Part shown: in pieces, positions 6,088 through 15,118 of the stretch
Layout: each line of letters begins with the position of its first letter
How positions within the stretch are numbered: the first letter of the stretch is position 1
Assembly: GCF_900114045.1 (NCBI RefSeq)
Contig: NZ_FORQ01000003.1
Coordinates: 62,001-126,000 of the forward strand
Length of the DNA: 64,000 nucleotides
Direction: 5' to 3'
Source: Kaistella treverensis
GTDB lineage: Bacteria; Bacteroidota; Bacteroidia; Flavobacteriales; Weeksellaceae
Translations under genes and position numbers: made by a program
The notes under the pieces: model-generated
What the model was told of the DNA's origin: nothing
Databases searched by the model: none
What the model saw: the letters and a program-made list of their open reading frames with translations, nothing else

Positions 6088-8712
6088 TTAAGCAGGCCGC
6101 GAACCCATTCTTGGCTGGATAAGTTTTGCGATGGTCGCCGTCCAGCCGGTTTGGTGTGAGGCGCCAATTCCTTCGCCGGTATCACCATTGAAATATTCAT
6201 GGAACATCACGTAATCTTTGAAAAATTCGTTTTGATTCAAAAATTCGTTTCCGCCGTTAAACGGTCGGTTTCCGTTTTCATCTTTACTGAAAATGGAGTA
6301 GAGGCGCTTGCTCAAATCATTCGCCACAAAATCCAGATTGCGCATTTCCAAACTGCCCGTCGGATATTCGATTTGAAGGCTGTCGCCATAATAATAATGG
6401 AAGCGTTGCAGACTTTCTACAATCAGGAAATTAATCGGGAACCAAATCGGGCCGCGCCAGTTGCTGTTGCCGCCAAACATGCTGCTGTCACTTTCTGCAG
6501 GCGTATATTTCACCACGAAATCCTGCCCGTCAATATTAAAAACAAAAGGATCGTTTTCGTAATATTTCGACATGGAGCGAATTCCGTAATCCGATAAAAA
6601 TTCTTTTTCATCAACCATGCGGCTCAACACTCGTTTCAGCCGCGTTTTTCTCAAAATGCTCATGAGGTGTTTTCCGCCTTGGCCTTCAACTTCCCAATGT
6701 GAAACCAAGTCCGCTAGATCGGGTTTATTTTTTAGAATCCATTCCATCCGTTCGCGGAAATTCGGCAGTTTTTCCAGCGTTTCATGTTCAATGATTTCTA
6801 CGGCAAAAAGCGGAATTAATCCCACAATACTGCGGAGTTTCAGGGATTTTGAATCACCGTTATTTAATTGAAGCAAATCATAGAAAAAACCGTCATTTTC
6901 GTTCCAAAGGCCATTTTTCTTGTCACCCAGATTTTCCATGGCTTCGGCGATATAAAGATAATGTTCGAAAAACTTAATCGCCATATCTTCATAAACAGCA
7001 TTATATAGTGCTAGCTCCATAGAAATCCGCATCATATTTAAAGCAAACATTGCCATCCAACTCGTACCGTCGGCCTGTTCCAGGTGATCACCGTTTTTAA
7101 ACTGCATATTTCGGTCAAATGCGCCGATATTATCCAAACCTAAAAAGCCGCCGCCGAAGACATTATTTCCGTTTTTATCTTTCCGGTTCACCCACCAGGT
7201 GAAATTCAATAATAGTTTTTGGAAAACGCTTTCCAGAAAAGGAATATCCGGCTTTCCGTGCATTTTTTCATCAATCTTAAAAACGCGGAAAGTCGACCAG
7301 GCATGAACTGGCGGATTTACATCGCTGAAATCCCATTCGTACGCCGGCAATTGTCCGTTCGGGTGAATATACCATTCTTTGGTCAGCAGTTTCAGCTGGC
7401 ATTTGGCAAAATCGGAATCTAAAATGGCAAACGGAACGCAGTGAAAAGCCAAGTCCCAGGTCGCAAACCATGGGTATTCCCATTTATCGGGCATGGAAAT
7501 AATGTCTTTGTTCTGCATATGTTCCCATTCCATATTGCGTACAAAATGGTTGAAATTGCGCGGCGCTTCCAGTTGCGGATCACCTTTCAGCCATTTTGAA
7601 ACATTATAATGGTAGAATTGCTTATTCCATAAAAGTCCGGCAAATGCCTGTCTTTGTATGTTTTTTTCTTCTTCGTCTTCAATCTGACACTGGACGTCGC
7701 CGTAAAATTCGTCTGCTTCATTTTTCCGCAAATGAAAAACCTCATCGAAATCGAAAAAAGCGTCTTCCATATCGTGCGGACTCATCCTGAAGTCGAAAAC
7801 CTGAGTTTCACCGCCTTCAATTTCAGCTTCTAAAAAAAAGCTTGCTTTAGTGCCTTTTTTTTCGGGATTTATAGCGTTTTCGTCGCCGTGTAAAACAAAA
7901 TTATTGATGCCGTCTTTGTAAAATTTTGCTTCTGTTTTCGTGTTCGGGATAACTTCCGGATTGGTTTCGTTATTACAGAAAAAAGCCTGGCAGTTTTTGT
8001 TTCTGGAATACAGTTTTTTAGCAGAAATAGAGCCGTGTTCAATATCGATGATGTCTGGTCGCGTAGATTTTAATTCAGGTTCATACGTTCCGTAGCCCCA
8101 TTTCCAGTTGTTGCGGAACCATAAAGTAGGTAAAATCGCGATTGGCGCTTTCTCGTTGCTTCTGTTGCTCACCGAAATTCTGATGAGAATATCGTCGTGG
8201 TGAATTTTCGCGTATTCAATAAAAATATCAAAATATTCATTATTGTCAAAAATCCCGGTATCAAAGATTTCATATTCCGGTTCACGCTTGCTGCGGCGGC
8301 GGTTTTCTTCGATTAAATCGGTGTATGGAAATTCATTGATCGGATATTTATACACCATTTTCATGTAAGAATGTGTTGGCGTATTGTCGAGATAATAGTA
8401 CAGTTCCTTTACATCTTCGCCGTGATTTCCCTGGTGATTGCTCAGCCCGAAAAATCGTTCTTTTAGCATTTTATCTTTGTAATTCCAGAAAGAAAGTGCG
8501 AAACACAGGTATTGTTTCGTGTCGCAAATTCCTGCAATTCCATCTTCACTCCAGCGGTAAGCGCGGCTCATCGCATCATCGTAAGTGCTGTATCCCCAGG
8601 CATTTCCGGTGGCGCTGTAATCTTCGCGCACCGTTCCCCATTGCCTGTTGCTTACATATGGGCCCCAGGTTTTCCATTCGTCCTCCAGCATTCTTTCTCG
8701 TTCGGTTGTCAT
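6088..8712 (-). CDS. MGH1/GH63-like glycoside hydrolase (glucosidase)
   Basis: A large protein of 874 aa without signal peptide, so cytosolic. The second half is an (alpha/alpha)6 barrel of the clan that holds GH63 and mannosylglycerate-hydrolase-like enzymes. Recognisable segments include EYPWFATWDLAFHCVPFAI, GQLPAYEWDFSDVNPPVHAW and SNWRGPIWFPINFLIVESLQ, the last being typical of GH63/YgjK-type enzymes. The acid/base pair probably includes the Asp of TWDLAF and a Glu in the last third; I cannot fix the substrate. Likely candidates are glucosylglycerate or an internal alpha-glucoside. It is monocistronic on the minus strand and converges on DUF1232. Confidence 0.75.
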   Translation of the reverse strand: MTTERERMLEDEWKTWGPYVSNRQWGTVREDYSATGNAWGYSTYDDAMSRAYRWSEDGIAGICDTKQYLCFALSFWNYKDKMLKERFFGLSNHQGNHGEDVKELYYYLDNTPTHSYMKMVYKYPINEFPYTDLIEENRRRSKREPEYEIFDTGIFDNNEYFDIFIEYAKIHHDDILIRISVSNRSNEKAPIAILPTLWFRNNWKWGYGTYEPELKSTRPDIIDIEHGSISAKKLYSRNKNCQAFFCNNETNPEVIPNTKTEAKFYKDGINNFVLHGDENAINPEKKGTKASFFLEAEIEGGETQVFDFRMSPHDMEDAFFDFDEVFHLRKNEADEFYGDVQCQIEDEEEKNIQRQAFAGLLWNKQFYHYNVSKWLKGDPQLEAPRNFNHFVRNMEWEHMQNKDIISMPDKWEYPWFATWDLAFHCVPFAILDSDFAKCQLKLLTKEWYIHPNGQLPAYEWDFSDVNPPVHAWSTFRVFKIDEKMHGKPDIPFLESVFQKLLLNFTWWVNRKDKNGNNVFGGGFLGLDNIGAFDRNMQFKNGDHLEQADGTSWMAMFALNMMRISMELALYNAVYEDMAIKFFEHYLYIAEAMENLGDKKNGLWNENDGFFYDLLQLNNGDSKSLKLRSIVGLIPLFAVEIIEHETLEKLPNFRERMEWILKNKPDLADLVSHWEVEGQGGKHLMSILRKTRLKRVLSRMVDEKEFLSDYGIRSMSKYYENDPFVFNIDGQDFVVKYTPAESDSSMFGGNSNWRGPIWFPINFLIVESLQRFHYYYGDSLQIEYPTGSLEMRNLDFVANDLSKRLYSIFSKDENGNRPFNGGNEFLNQNEFFKDYVMFHEYFNGDTGEGIGASHQTGWTATIAKLIQPRMGSRPA

Positions 8713-8764
8713 CTCCTAAAAAAAATTTCTGCCGCGAAATTAGGAAATAAAAAATTATGAAAAA

Positions 8765-8795
8765 TTGCTTGTTGTGTTTTTATTGCTTTTCTTTG
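8765..8795 (+). promoter_or_regulatory. Possible promoter of the SAM riboswitch transcript
   Basis: TTG at 8765-8767, a 20-bp spacer, then TTTCTTTG at 8788-8795, one mismatch to TAnnTTTG. Transcription from here would start just before the SAM-I aptamer, which fits the layout. Confidence 0.4.
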
Positions 8796-8826
8796 CAGCA
8801 GATTAAGTTCATTCACATACTGAAAA

Positions 8827-8931
8827 TGTTATTAAGAAAGGTGGAGAGATTAGACTCTATGATACCTTGGCAACCCTTCGGCAACGGAGAAGGTGCTACA
8901 TTCTACCTCGATATATCGGGAGAAGATAACA
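8827..8931 (+). promoter_or_regulatory. SAM-I (S-box) riboswitch aptamer
   Basis: The P1 helix TGTTAT (8827-8832) pairs with ATAACA (8926-8931). Inside are the conserved S-box blocks AAGAAAGGTGGAGAGA, CTATGATACC and TTGGCAACC. Then follow the P3-type hairpin CTTCGGCAACGGAGAAG and GGTGCTACATTCTACC, and a last small stem CTCGATATATCGGG. This is the usual order of the SAM-I class as seen in Bacteroidota. It lies 250 bp upstream of an ACT-homoserine dehydrogenase gene, so SAM is expected to control flux into the methionine branch. The overlapping 74-aa ORF on this strand is a chance reading frame. Confidence 0.9.
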
Positions 8932-8954
8932 GAAACTTTTTTACCACTTTTCCG

Positions 8955-9001
8955 GTAGCATTTTCAATTTATTTATTTTAAAAAATTGAAAACTCTGCTA
9001 C
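8955..9001 (+). promoter_or_regulatory. Candidate expression-platform hairpin of the SAM riboswitch
   Basis: GTAGCA (8955-8960) pairs with TGCTAC (8996-9001), and TTTTCAATTT (8961-8970) with AAATTGAAAA (8983-8992). The left arm GTAGCA can instead pair with TGCTAC inside the aptamer (8894-8899), giving two exclusive folds. No strong T-run follows, so an intrinsic terminator is not certain. The remaining leader up to 9181 is AT-rich and holds no gene. Confidence 0.45.
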
Positions 9002-9181
9002 AAACTATTAAATTATACCATTCAATTTTTATATCAGGCGATTTTTCTGATAGCAGTTTTGCGTTTTTCATTTTGAAAAAAATTGCCCTTGTAACGGCAT
9101 ATTTTTCAGTTTTAGCATTTCGATTATTTAAAATAGCTGAATGTTTCATTTTTAAATAAAAACATTTTTAAATCCATTTTA

Positions 9182-10720
9182 ATGAAAAACAGAGCTGAAA
9201 TAAAAATTTTGAAAAATAAAGCCATCATCAAATTTGAAGGAAAAGATTTTCTGGGCGAAGTTGGTATTGACGGCAGAATTTTTAAAGCGTTGACGTACGC
9301 CAGAATCAGCGTTGGCGTTATTTCGCAACAGGCTGCAGAAAACGGTATTTCCGTTTTAGTGACCGATTCCGATTCCGAAAAAGCTGTAAACTGCCTAATC
9401 GACGAGTTTGAAAACGAAAGAAAAAGCGGCAAAGTGCGGCAGATTTATAGCATCAATAATGTTTCGGTTTTAAGTTTTGTCGTTAAAGATTTCAATAAAA
9501 TTATGACCGAGCTCGCACGTAACAATGTTTTCCCGTTGATTTTAAACCAAAATTCCGCAGAAAATAAAGTCAGTTTGGTGGTGACTTCTTCACAAGGTGA
9601 AAAAGCAAAAAACATCCTGGAAGCCGAAATTTTTTCGAAACCAAAAACGGTTCATCTCGCTATTTTCGGTCACGGAAAAGTTGGTGCTACACTTATCAAT
9701 CAGATTTTGGACAGAACGGAAGACATCAGAAACCGGAAAAAACTCGATTTGAGAATTTTTGCCATCGCAGATTCGAAAAAAGTTGCTTTTAATACCGAAG
9801 GTTTTTCTGAAAGCTGGCAGCAGGAGATTTCGCATGCGGAGGAAAAACCGGATGTTGAAAAGCTCGTTACTTTCGCGCAGCGTCATCACCTGGAAAATTT
9901 AGTTGCAGTGGATGTAACAGCAAGTGCCACGCTGGCAAAGAATTATGTTTTTCTTGCGGAAAATAGTTTTGATTTGGTTTCGTCCAATAAAATTTTCAAC
10001 ACTTTACCCATTTCCGATTACCGCGATTTGCGTAATGTTTTGCGGAAAAAGAATAAAAAATATCTCTACGAAACCAATGTCGGAGCCGGTTTACCGCTCA
10101 TGTATACCATTAAATTGCTGCATCTTTCGGGTGAAAATATTACGCGCATTAAAGGTGTTTTTTCCGGGTCGCTGAGCTATATTTTTAATAATTTCTCCGT
10201 TCGCGACGACAGGTTTTCTGACATTTTAAAAGAAGCGATTTCGAAAGGTTTTACCGAGCCTGATCCGCGAGAAGACTTGTCCGGAAATGATGTTGCGAAG
10301 AAACTTCTAATTTTGGCACGCGAACTGGATTTGGCAAATGAATTTTCAGATATTAACATCGAAAATTTGGTTCCCAAAAATCTGCAAAAAGTGAGCGTTT
10401 CGGAATTTTCGGAAAATCTGCCCGAACTGGACGGAATTTTTGAAAATCTCAAAAAAAATCAAGAAGACGGTCACGTGCTGCGCTATATCGGCGAACTACA
10501 CGGCGATTTACAGCAGGAGAAAGGTAAGCTGGATGTTCAGCTTATTTCGGTTCCGGCAAATTCAGCGCTTGGACAATTGAAAGGCTCAGATTCTATTTTT
10601 GAAATTTATACTGTAAATTATGGTGAAAATCCGCTGGTGATTATAGGAGCGGGTGCAGGCGTAAAAGTTACGGCACGCGGCGTTTTTGGTGATATTTTAA
10701 GACTCAGCGAAAACAAATAA
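9182..10720 (+). CDS. Homoserine dehydrogenase with N-terminal ACT domains, no kinase domain
   Basis: 512 aa. Residues 1-155 look like the tandem ACT regulatory region that ends an aspartokinase, including IDGRIFKALTYARISVGVIS. From about residue 157 a Rossmann domain begins (LAIFGHGKVGATLINQIL), followed by the homoserine dehydrogenase catalytic part with SSNKIF, NVGAGLPLMYTI, GVFSGSLSYIFN and GFTEPDPREDLSGNDVAKKL, which holds the conserved Lys and acidic residues. So it resembles ThrA with the kinase removed. It reduces aspartate semialdehyde to homoserine, for threonine and methionine. The SAM-I riboswitch upstream ties this copy to methionine supply. It may bind an amino acid through the ACT part, though which one is unknown. 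Confidence 0.88.
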   Translation: MKNRAEIKILKNKAIIKFEGKDFLGEVGIDGRIFKALTYARISVGVISQQAAENGISVLVTDSDSEKAVNCLIDEFENERKSGKVRQIYSINNVSVLSFVVKDFNKIMTELARNNVFPLILNQNSAENKVSLVVTSSQGEKAKNILEAEIFSKPKTVHLAIFGHGKVGATLINQILDRTEDIRNRKKLDLRIFAIADSKKVAFNTEGFSESWQQEISHAEEKPDVEKLVTFAQRHHLENLVAVDVTASATLAKNYVFLAENSFDLVSSNKIFNTLPISDYRDLRNVLRKKNKKYLYETNVGAGLPLMYTIKLLHLSGENITRIKGVFSGSLSYIFNNFSVRDDRFSDILKEAISKGFTEPDPREDLSGNDVAKKLLILARELDLANEFSDINIENLVPKNLQKVSVSEFSENLPELDGIFENLKKNQEDGHVLRYIGELHGDLQQEKGKLDVQLISVPANSALGQLKGSDSIFEIYTVNYGENPLVIIGAGAGVKVTARGVFGDILRLSENK

Positions 10721-10722
10721 TT

Positions 10723-11511
10723 TTAGTCGATTTTGTTGTATTTCCGCATCAGGTTTTCGTAGAAATTCTGTGATAAAAGCCATTTCAGCGGAACACCAAT
10801 TTTTTGACCGAATTTGCCGAAATAAAAATGTGCTTTCCAGGATTTTTTCGCGAGCAGTTTTTCAATGTATTCTGCGACTTCTTGTGGTTCTGTGCCGTCA
10901 TCGACGTGAGAATTCATTAAACCATATACTTTTCCGAACGTTTTTTGGTAAGGTTCGGAAACATTGGTTTTTACCCGATTTTCGGCGATTCTGGTTTTAA
11001 TATCGCCCAAATGCAGCGCACAAACCTGAATATTCCACGGCGAAACTTCGTAGCGGATGGCTTCAGTCACTTTATCCAGCGCCGATTTGGAAGCGGAATA
11101 AAACCCACGGAAAGGTAAACCCATTTCGCTGCCGATGCTGGAAATGTTGATGATCTTGCCACTTTTCTGCTCACGCATTTTCGGCAAAACCGCGCTCATC
11201 ATCTGCACCGAACCGACGAGATTCAGATTGAATAATTTTAAAATTTCTTCTTTCGAAGAATCTTCAACCGGACCGACCATTCCCATTCCGGCGTTGTTGA
11301 TGAGCACATCGATGCGTATATCGGTTTTCAAAATTTCAGCAATAGCATTTTCCACTTGTGCCGGATCGGTAATATCGGTGGGAATCGTTTTATAAAATTC
11401 GGATTCCACATTTTTTCTGCTCAGTCCAAAAACTTTGTGTCCTTTCTTGCCAAGATATTCGGCGAGTGTGAAACCAATTCCGGCCGAGGTACCGGTGATT
11501 ATTATTGTCAT
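10723..11511 (-). CDS. SDR-family oxidoreductase
   Basis: Classical short-chain dehydrogenase/reductase of 262 aa. The cofactor motif TGTSAGIG is at residues 7-14, NNAGMGMVG near 89, and the catalytic SxxxxxxxxxxYSASK near 150-163. It likely uses NADP(H), but the substrate cannot be assigned. It is last in a minus-strand run after aroA (15-bp gap). Its stop lies 2 bp from the stop of the convergent homoserine dehydrogenase gene, with no visible terminator between them. Confidence 0.85.
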   Translation of the reverse strand: MTIIITGTSAGIGFTLAEYLGKKGHKVFGLSRKNVESEFYKTIPTDITDPAQVENAIAEILKTDIRIDVLINNAGMGMVGPVEDSSKEEILKLFNLNLVGSVQMMSAVLPKMREQKSGKIINISSIGSEMGLPFRGFYSASKSALDKVTEAIRYEVSPWNIQVCALHLGDIKTRIAENRVKTNVSEPYQKTFGKVYGLMNSHVDDGTEPQEVAEYIEKLLAKKSWKAHFYFGKFGQKIGVPLKWLLSQNFYENLMRKYNKID

Positions 11512-11526
11512 TTTTATTCAGATAAA

Positions 11527-12750
11527 TTATTGCAAAACCTGCCGAAAATCTTTCCAAAAGTTTGGGTAAGATTTTTCTACAACGCTGGAATTTTTAATTT
11601 CAAGTGATTTTATTAAGCAAAAAGGTGCAAAACTCATCGCCATGCGGTGATCGTTATAGGTTTCGATAAAAATATGGTCATTTGCCTCGAAAAATTTTAC
11701 AGAGGCAATAGAATCTTCAGTTATTTCACAAATGCAGCCGATTTTGAAAAGTTCATTTTTCAGCGCAACCAAACGGTCGGTTTCTTTCACTTTTAAAGTG
11801 GAAAGTCCTGTAATTTCAAAAGGAATCTGCAAAGCTGTCGCGGTAACGCACAAAGTTTGCGCAATGTCCGGACAGTCGTTCATATTGATTTCAACTTTTT
11901 CCGGCAAAACAAAAGAACTTTCCGGAAGCAGTGAAATTTTGCTTTCCGCACCTTCGGAAATGGTGTTCACTCCGAAATACGTCCAGTAAATTTCCTTGAT
12001 AACGGAATCGCCCTGCAATGAATACGGACGGAAAGATTTCAAATTAATACTTTTCCGGCCGATTGCCGCAAGCGAGTAATAATACGACGCGGAACTCCAG
12101 TCGCTTTCTGTCTGTATTTTCAGAGTTTGCGAAGCGTTTTCAATGGAAACTCCGGCGGAAATTTCAATGGTCTGTTCGGTCCATTCGGTGTGTATTCCGA
12201 TGGTCCTCAACAATTTTAAAGTCATTTCGAGATACGGCCTCGAAGTAATTTCACCAACTAAATTTATTTTCAAACCGTTTTCCAGCTTCGCGCCGATTAA
12301 CATTAATGAGGAAATAAACTGGCTGGAGACGTGCGCAGGAATGGAGACCGTATTTTTTTGCAGCTTTTTGCCGGTTATTTTTAAAGGTGGAAAACCTTCA
12401 TTTTCAAGGTAAGAAATCTCTGCGCCCAAGTCGCGCAGCGCATCGACCAGAAACTTTATCGGACGCTGTTTCATCCGTTCGGAACCGGTTAAAATAGTGG
12501 TTTTTCCGTCCTCCATCGCGAAATAGGATGTTAGAAAACGCATCGCAGTTCCCGCGTGGTGAACATCAATGGTTTCATTTGAACTTTCCAGCGCGGCTTG
12601 CAAAAGCTGTGTGTCCTGCGAAGTTGAAAGGTTTTCAATAATCAAGTTATCGTATAACTGATTAAGGATGAGGAGACGGTTTGAAATACTTTTCGAACCG
12701 CTGATTTCAACGGTTTCATTGTCTTTTAAAATTGATTTTTCCAGCTGCAT
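11527..12750 (-). CDS. aroA: 3-phosphoshikimate 1-carboxyvinyltransferase (EPSP synthase)
   Basis: Sixth step of the shikimate pathway: joins PEP and shikimate 3-phosphate. Family motifs: SGSKSISNRLLIL (about residue 17), HAGTAMRFLTSYFA (about 66-79; the usual LGNAGTAMRPL is shortened here), VKETDRLVALKNEL (about 315) and YNDHRMAMSFAP (about 366). At 407 aa it is a little shorter than the E. coli enzyme (427), as is common in Bacteroidota. It sits 29 bp after the MazG-like gene and 15 bp before the SDR gene, so it is part of a four-gene minus-strand unit. Confidence 0.92.
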   Translation of the reverse strand: MQLEKSILKDNETVEISGSKSISNRLLILNQLYDNLIIENLSTSQDTQLLQAALESSNETIDVHHAGTAMRFLTSYFAMEDGKTTILTGSERMKQRPIKFLVDALRDLGAEISYLENEGFPPLKITGKKLQKNTVSIPAHVSSQFISSLMLIGAKLENGLKINLVGEITSRPYLEMTLKLLRTIGIHTEWTEQTIEISAGVSIENASQTLKIQTESDWSSASYYYSLAAIGRKSINLKSFRPYSLQGDSVIKEIYWTYFGVNTISEGAESKISLLPESSFVLPEKVEINMNDCPDIAQTLCVTATALQIPFEITGLSTLKVKETDRLVALKNELFKIGCICEITEDSIASVKFFEANDHIFIETYNDHRMAMSFAPFCLIKSLEIKNSSVVEKSYPNFWKDFRQVLQ

Positions 12751-12779
12751 TTTCTTTCTTGAACCGCAATTTCGCGTGG

Positions 12780-13106
12780 TTATTTTAGTTTGTTATTATT
12801 CTGATGACGCTCTTTGTCACGCTCGGTTTTGCTTTTCATTTTTCGGTCGAAAGCTGCCTGTAAATCCGTGCCGGTTTGGTTTGCCAGGCATAAAGTCACG
12901 AACAGCACATCCGCCAATTCTTCACCTAAATCTTTCGTTTTATCAGATTCTTTTTCGCTTTGTTCACCATATCTGCGCGCAATAATTCGCGCGACTTCGC
13001 CCACTTCTTCAGTAAGCATCGCCATATTCGTCAGCTCATTAAAATAGCGGACCCCCACGGTTTTTATCCATTCATCAACTTCGTTCTGTAGTTTGGTGAT
13101 TTCCAT
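12780..13106 (-). CDS. MazG-like nucleotide pyrophosphohydrolase
   Basis: Short all-alpha NTP pyrophosphatase of 108 aa. The metal-binding pattern is clear: EEVGEVARIIARR (Glu pair near residue 31) and LGEELADVLFVTLCLAN (ExxD near 63-66). Such proteins hydrolyse abnormal or excess nucleoside triphosphates to monophosphates; the exact substrate is unknown. It is the second gene of the minus-strand unit, 29 bp from each neighbour. Confidence 0.85.
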   Translation of the reverse strand: MEITKLQNEVDEWIKTVGVRYFNELTNMAMLTEEVGEVARIIARRYGEQSEKESDKTKDLGEELADVLFVTLCLANQTGTDLQAAFDRKMKSKTERDKERHQNNNKLK

Positions 13107-13135
13107 TCTTGCTGCTTTAAGGGCAAATTTTTTAA

Positions 13136-14536
13136 TTATTGATAGGCGCCTAAACTTGGATTTACGAGTCGGGAAACTTTTACAATATCCAAAGCAACCG
13201 TCGCCGCAACCGCGGTATTTCCTTTTCCTTTTGCCGGTGAATCGTCTTTCAACCTTAAATTCAGTTTTTCGGTGAAATAATTTTGGAATTTCGGGTCTTC
13301 GTTTTTAAGGGAATTAATGACATTTTGATTTGAATCGAAATTAAAACCTGCATTAGTTCCGTATTTCAGCAAAGAATTTTGTATTTGATAATTGAAAATT
13401 TGCCCCGAAGTTGGTTTAAAAACGATCGCATTTTCCCGCTTGTTATAAATAATGGAATTTCGGATGTTTAAAGTTAAAGCACCTTGTTCCGGGGAAGTTC
13501 CGTTATTAAATTCGTTTGTGGCATACAAGCCAAGCGCCGGCAAAGACGGATTTAAATCCCAGTAATTCGCGAGCGTGGAATGAATGATGTTATACGTTCC
13601 GCCTTTAAAAATACCAAAATCCGCTTCGCCGCAATTATTCATCACCAAATTTTTTGTGGTTACCACGGAGTTTACGGCGTAAACACCGTATTCCTGATGT
13701 GTGTGAATGATGCTGTTTTCGATGTTTGCAGTCGCGTGATTAAGTTCTAAGCCACGCGTTCCGCCGAAGATTTTCACGTAATTCATATTTAATTTCGCAT
13801 TTTCGTCAAGCGAAATCCGGTTCCAGTTTTTCGGAATGGTGTCGTAACGCGGATCATTTCGGTCACCGCGGAAAATTACTTCATTGCCCAAATCTCCGGT
13901 AATATTTAAAGTCGCGTTTTTTGAAATTTTCAGGCCGCTGTTTTTAAAGAAATAAACCTTGGTTCCTTTTTTTATGTCTAAAGTTTTTCCCGATGCAAGC
14001 GTCAAATCACCGAAAATGATTTTTGCTTTTTCGTTGTTCCAGGTCGTATTTTCGGTAAGAATATTTGGATTGGTTTTGTTTTCAATAAAAAATTCTGCGT
14101 CCTGAACCACAGAAAACAAGGTGATTTCCTGAGTTCCGGCGGCGCTTTTTACGCTGATGAAATCTTCGGCAATTGCTTCCGGAGCGTTTGCAACGGGCGC
14201 AATTTCAACAAAAATATAAAGACTGTCTTTTTTTCTTAACGGAACCTCGCGGAACGTGGTGCCGGATTTTCCGTCAACATTAATTCTATACAGAGAATTT
14301 TCGCCCTTTTTAAGGGAAATTTCAGGAATCAGCACATCCTTGTTTTCGTCGTTGTACAGTTTCACCGCATAAGTTTCGGAACGAACCTGATTATAAACCG
14401 TGTCCAGAAAAACCGTGTCAGCAGAAACACGTAAAAGTTTTGAAGGATTTTCAAATTCGATGTCATCGCGCGTACAGCTTAAAACCGCCAAAAGCAGAAA
14501 AAAAACGGTGGCAAGAATGGTTTTATAGCTGTTCAT
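13136..14536 (-). CDS. Lipoprotein with right-handed beta-helix domain, function unknown
   Basis: 466 aa. The N-terminal signal peptide ends in the lipobox LLAVLSC (Cys about residue 21), so it should be an SPII lipoprotein. Residues 30-160 form an immunoglobulin-like part. Residues 170-450 are rich in short repeated strands with Asn ladders (NSIIHTHQEYGVYAVNS, IRNSIIYNK), typical of a parallel beta-helix. Homologues are common as hypothetical proteins in Flavobacteriia; I do not recognise a function. It is first in the run leading to mazG-like, aroA and SDR genes. A minus-strand -7 box (TAAATTTG, 14559-14566) lies 23 bp upstream. Confidence 0.75.
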   Translation of the reverse strand: MNSYKTILATVFFLLLAVLSCTRDDIEFENPSKLLRVSADTVFLDTVYNQVRSETYAVKLYNDENKDVLIPEISLKKGENSLYRINVDGKSGTTFREVPLRKKDSLYIFVEIAPVANAPEAIAEDFISVKSAAGTQEITLFSVVQDAEFFIENKTNPNILTENTTWNNEKAKIIFGDLTLASGKTLDIKKGTKVYFFKNSGLKISKNATLNITGDLGNEVIFRGDRNDPRYDTIPKNWNRISLDENAKLNMNYVKIFGGTRGLELNHATANIENSIIHTHQEYGVYAVNSVVTTKNLVMNNCGEADFGIFKGGTYNIIHSTLANYWDLNPSLPALGLYATNEFNNGTSPEQGALTLNIRNSIIYNKRENAIVFKPTSGQIFNYQIQNSLLKYGTNAGFNFDSNQNVINSLKNEDPKFQNYFTEKLNLRLKDDSPAKGKGNTAVAATVALDIVKVSRLVNPSLGAYQ

Positions 14537-14558
14537 AGAGGAAAGAATACAGATTTTT

Positions 14559-14566
14559 CAAATTTA
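14559..14566 (-). promoter_or_regulatory. -7 promoter element of the lipoprotein-mazG-aroA-SDR unit
   Basis: TAAATTTG on the minus strand is an exact TAnnTTTG match placed 23 bp before the ATG. No clear -33 box is seen. Confidence 0.4.
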
Positions 14567-14613
14567 ATTAAAAATGTTGAGGTGTAAAGTTTTAATTTTA
14601 ATAGGTGATGTAT

Positions 14614-14643
14614 TTGTAGATTAAAAAAATAATTGTACTTTTG
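14614..14643 (+). promoter_or_regulatory. Promoter of the L31 gene
   Basis: -33 element TTG at 14614-14616 and -7 element TACTTTTG at 14636-14643 with a 19-bp spacer, a full match to the Bacteroidota housekeeping promoter. The ATG of L31 follows 75 bp later. Confidence 0.75.
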
Positions 14644-14718
14644 CGGTCTAAAATTTAGCAGAGAAATACCATTACTATTTCGAAAGCAAAGCTTTAATTA
14701 TTAATAATAAAATAAGTT

Positions 14719-14970
14719 ATGAAAAACGGAATCCACCCAGAAAATTATAGACTTGTTGTTTTCAAAGATATGAGTAACGACGAGGTGTTTCTTTGCAAAT
14801 CTACAGCAGATACCAAAGATACGATTGAATATGAAGGAGAAACTTATCCATTGGTAAAAATGGAGATCTCTTCAACTTCTCACCCTTTCTATACCGGAAA
14901 AGTGAAATTAGTTGATACAGCAGGTCGAGTTGACAAATTCATGAACAAATACAAAAAATTCGCGAAATAA
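14719..14970 (+). CDS. rpmE2: 50S ribosomal protein L31, type B
   Basis: 83 aa. Type B because it lacks the CxxC zinc motif of type A L31 (its only Cys is in VFLCKST) and starts [17 protein letters not shown]. It ends in the usual basic tail [13 protein letters not shown]. It is preceded by a strong promoter and followed by a strong terminator, so it is monocistronic. Zinc-free L31 is often used in zinc limitation, but in Bacteroidota it is commonly the standard form. Confidence 0.95.
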   Translation: MKNGIHPENYRLVVFKDMSNDEVFLCKSTADTKDTIEYEGETYPLVKMEISSTSHPFYTGKVKLVDTAGRVDKFMNKYKKFAK

Positions 14971-14989
14971 GCGCCGAATTTTTAGAACT

Positions 14990-15023
14990 AAAGTCTTTCA
15001 ATTTTTTTTGAAAGACTTTTTTT
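14990..15023 (+). terminator. Terminator after rpmE2
   Basis: Stem AAAGTCTTTCA (14990-15000) pairs with TGAAAGACTTT (15009-15019), then T-run. An in-frame ATG at 15008 lies inside this hairpin, so it cannot be the start of the next gene. Confidence 0.88.
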
Positions 15024-15118
15024 ATTCCAATTTTTTGAAGTTATTTTCGGTAAAAAATGGTATTTTTATTTGCAATTTTTTATCGATTATCTTACAGCCA
15101 ACACCTAACATCTATCAC

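Noticed and set aside
8757-8981. Open frame of 74 codons upstream of homoserine dehydrogenase
   Set aside because: It reads straight through the SAM-I aptamer, whose helices and conserved blocks explain the sequence; no protein similarity.
15008-15118. Longer start for the GlmU-like protein
   Set aside because: The ATG at 15008 is inside the L31 terminator hairpin; the family begins at MQLVFSDAQFW (15119).
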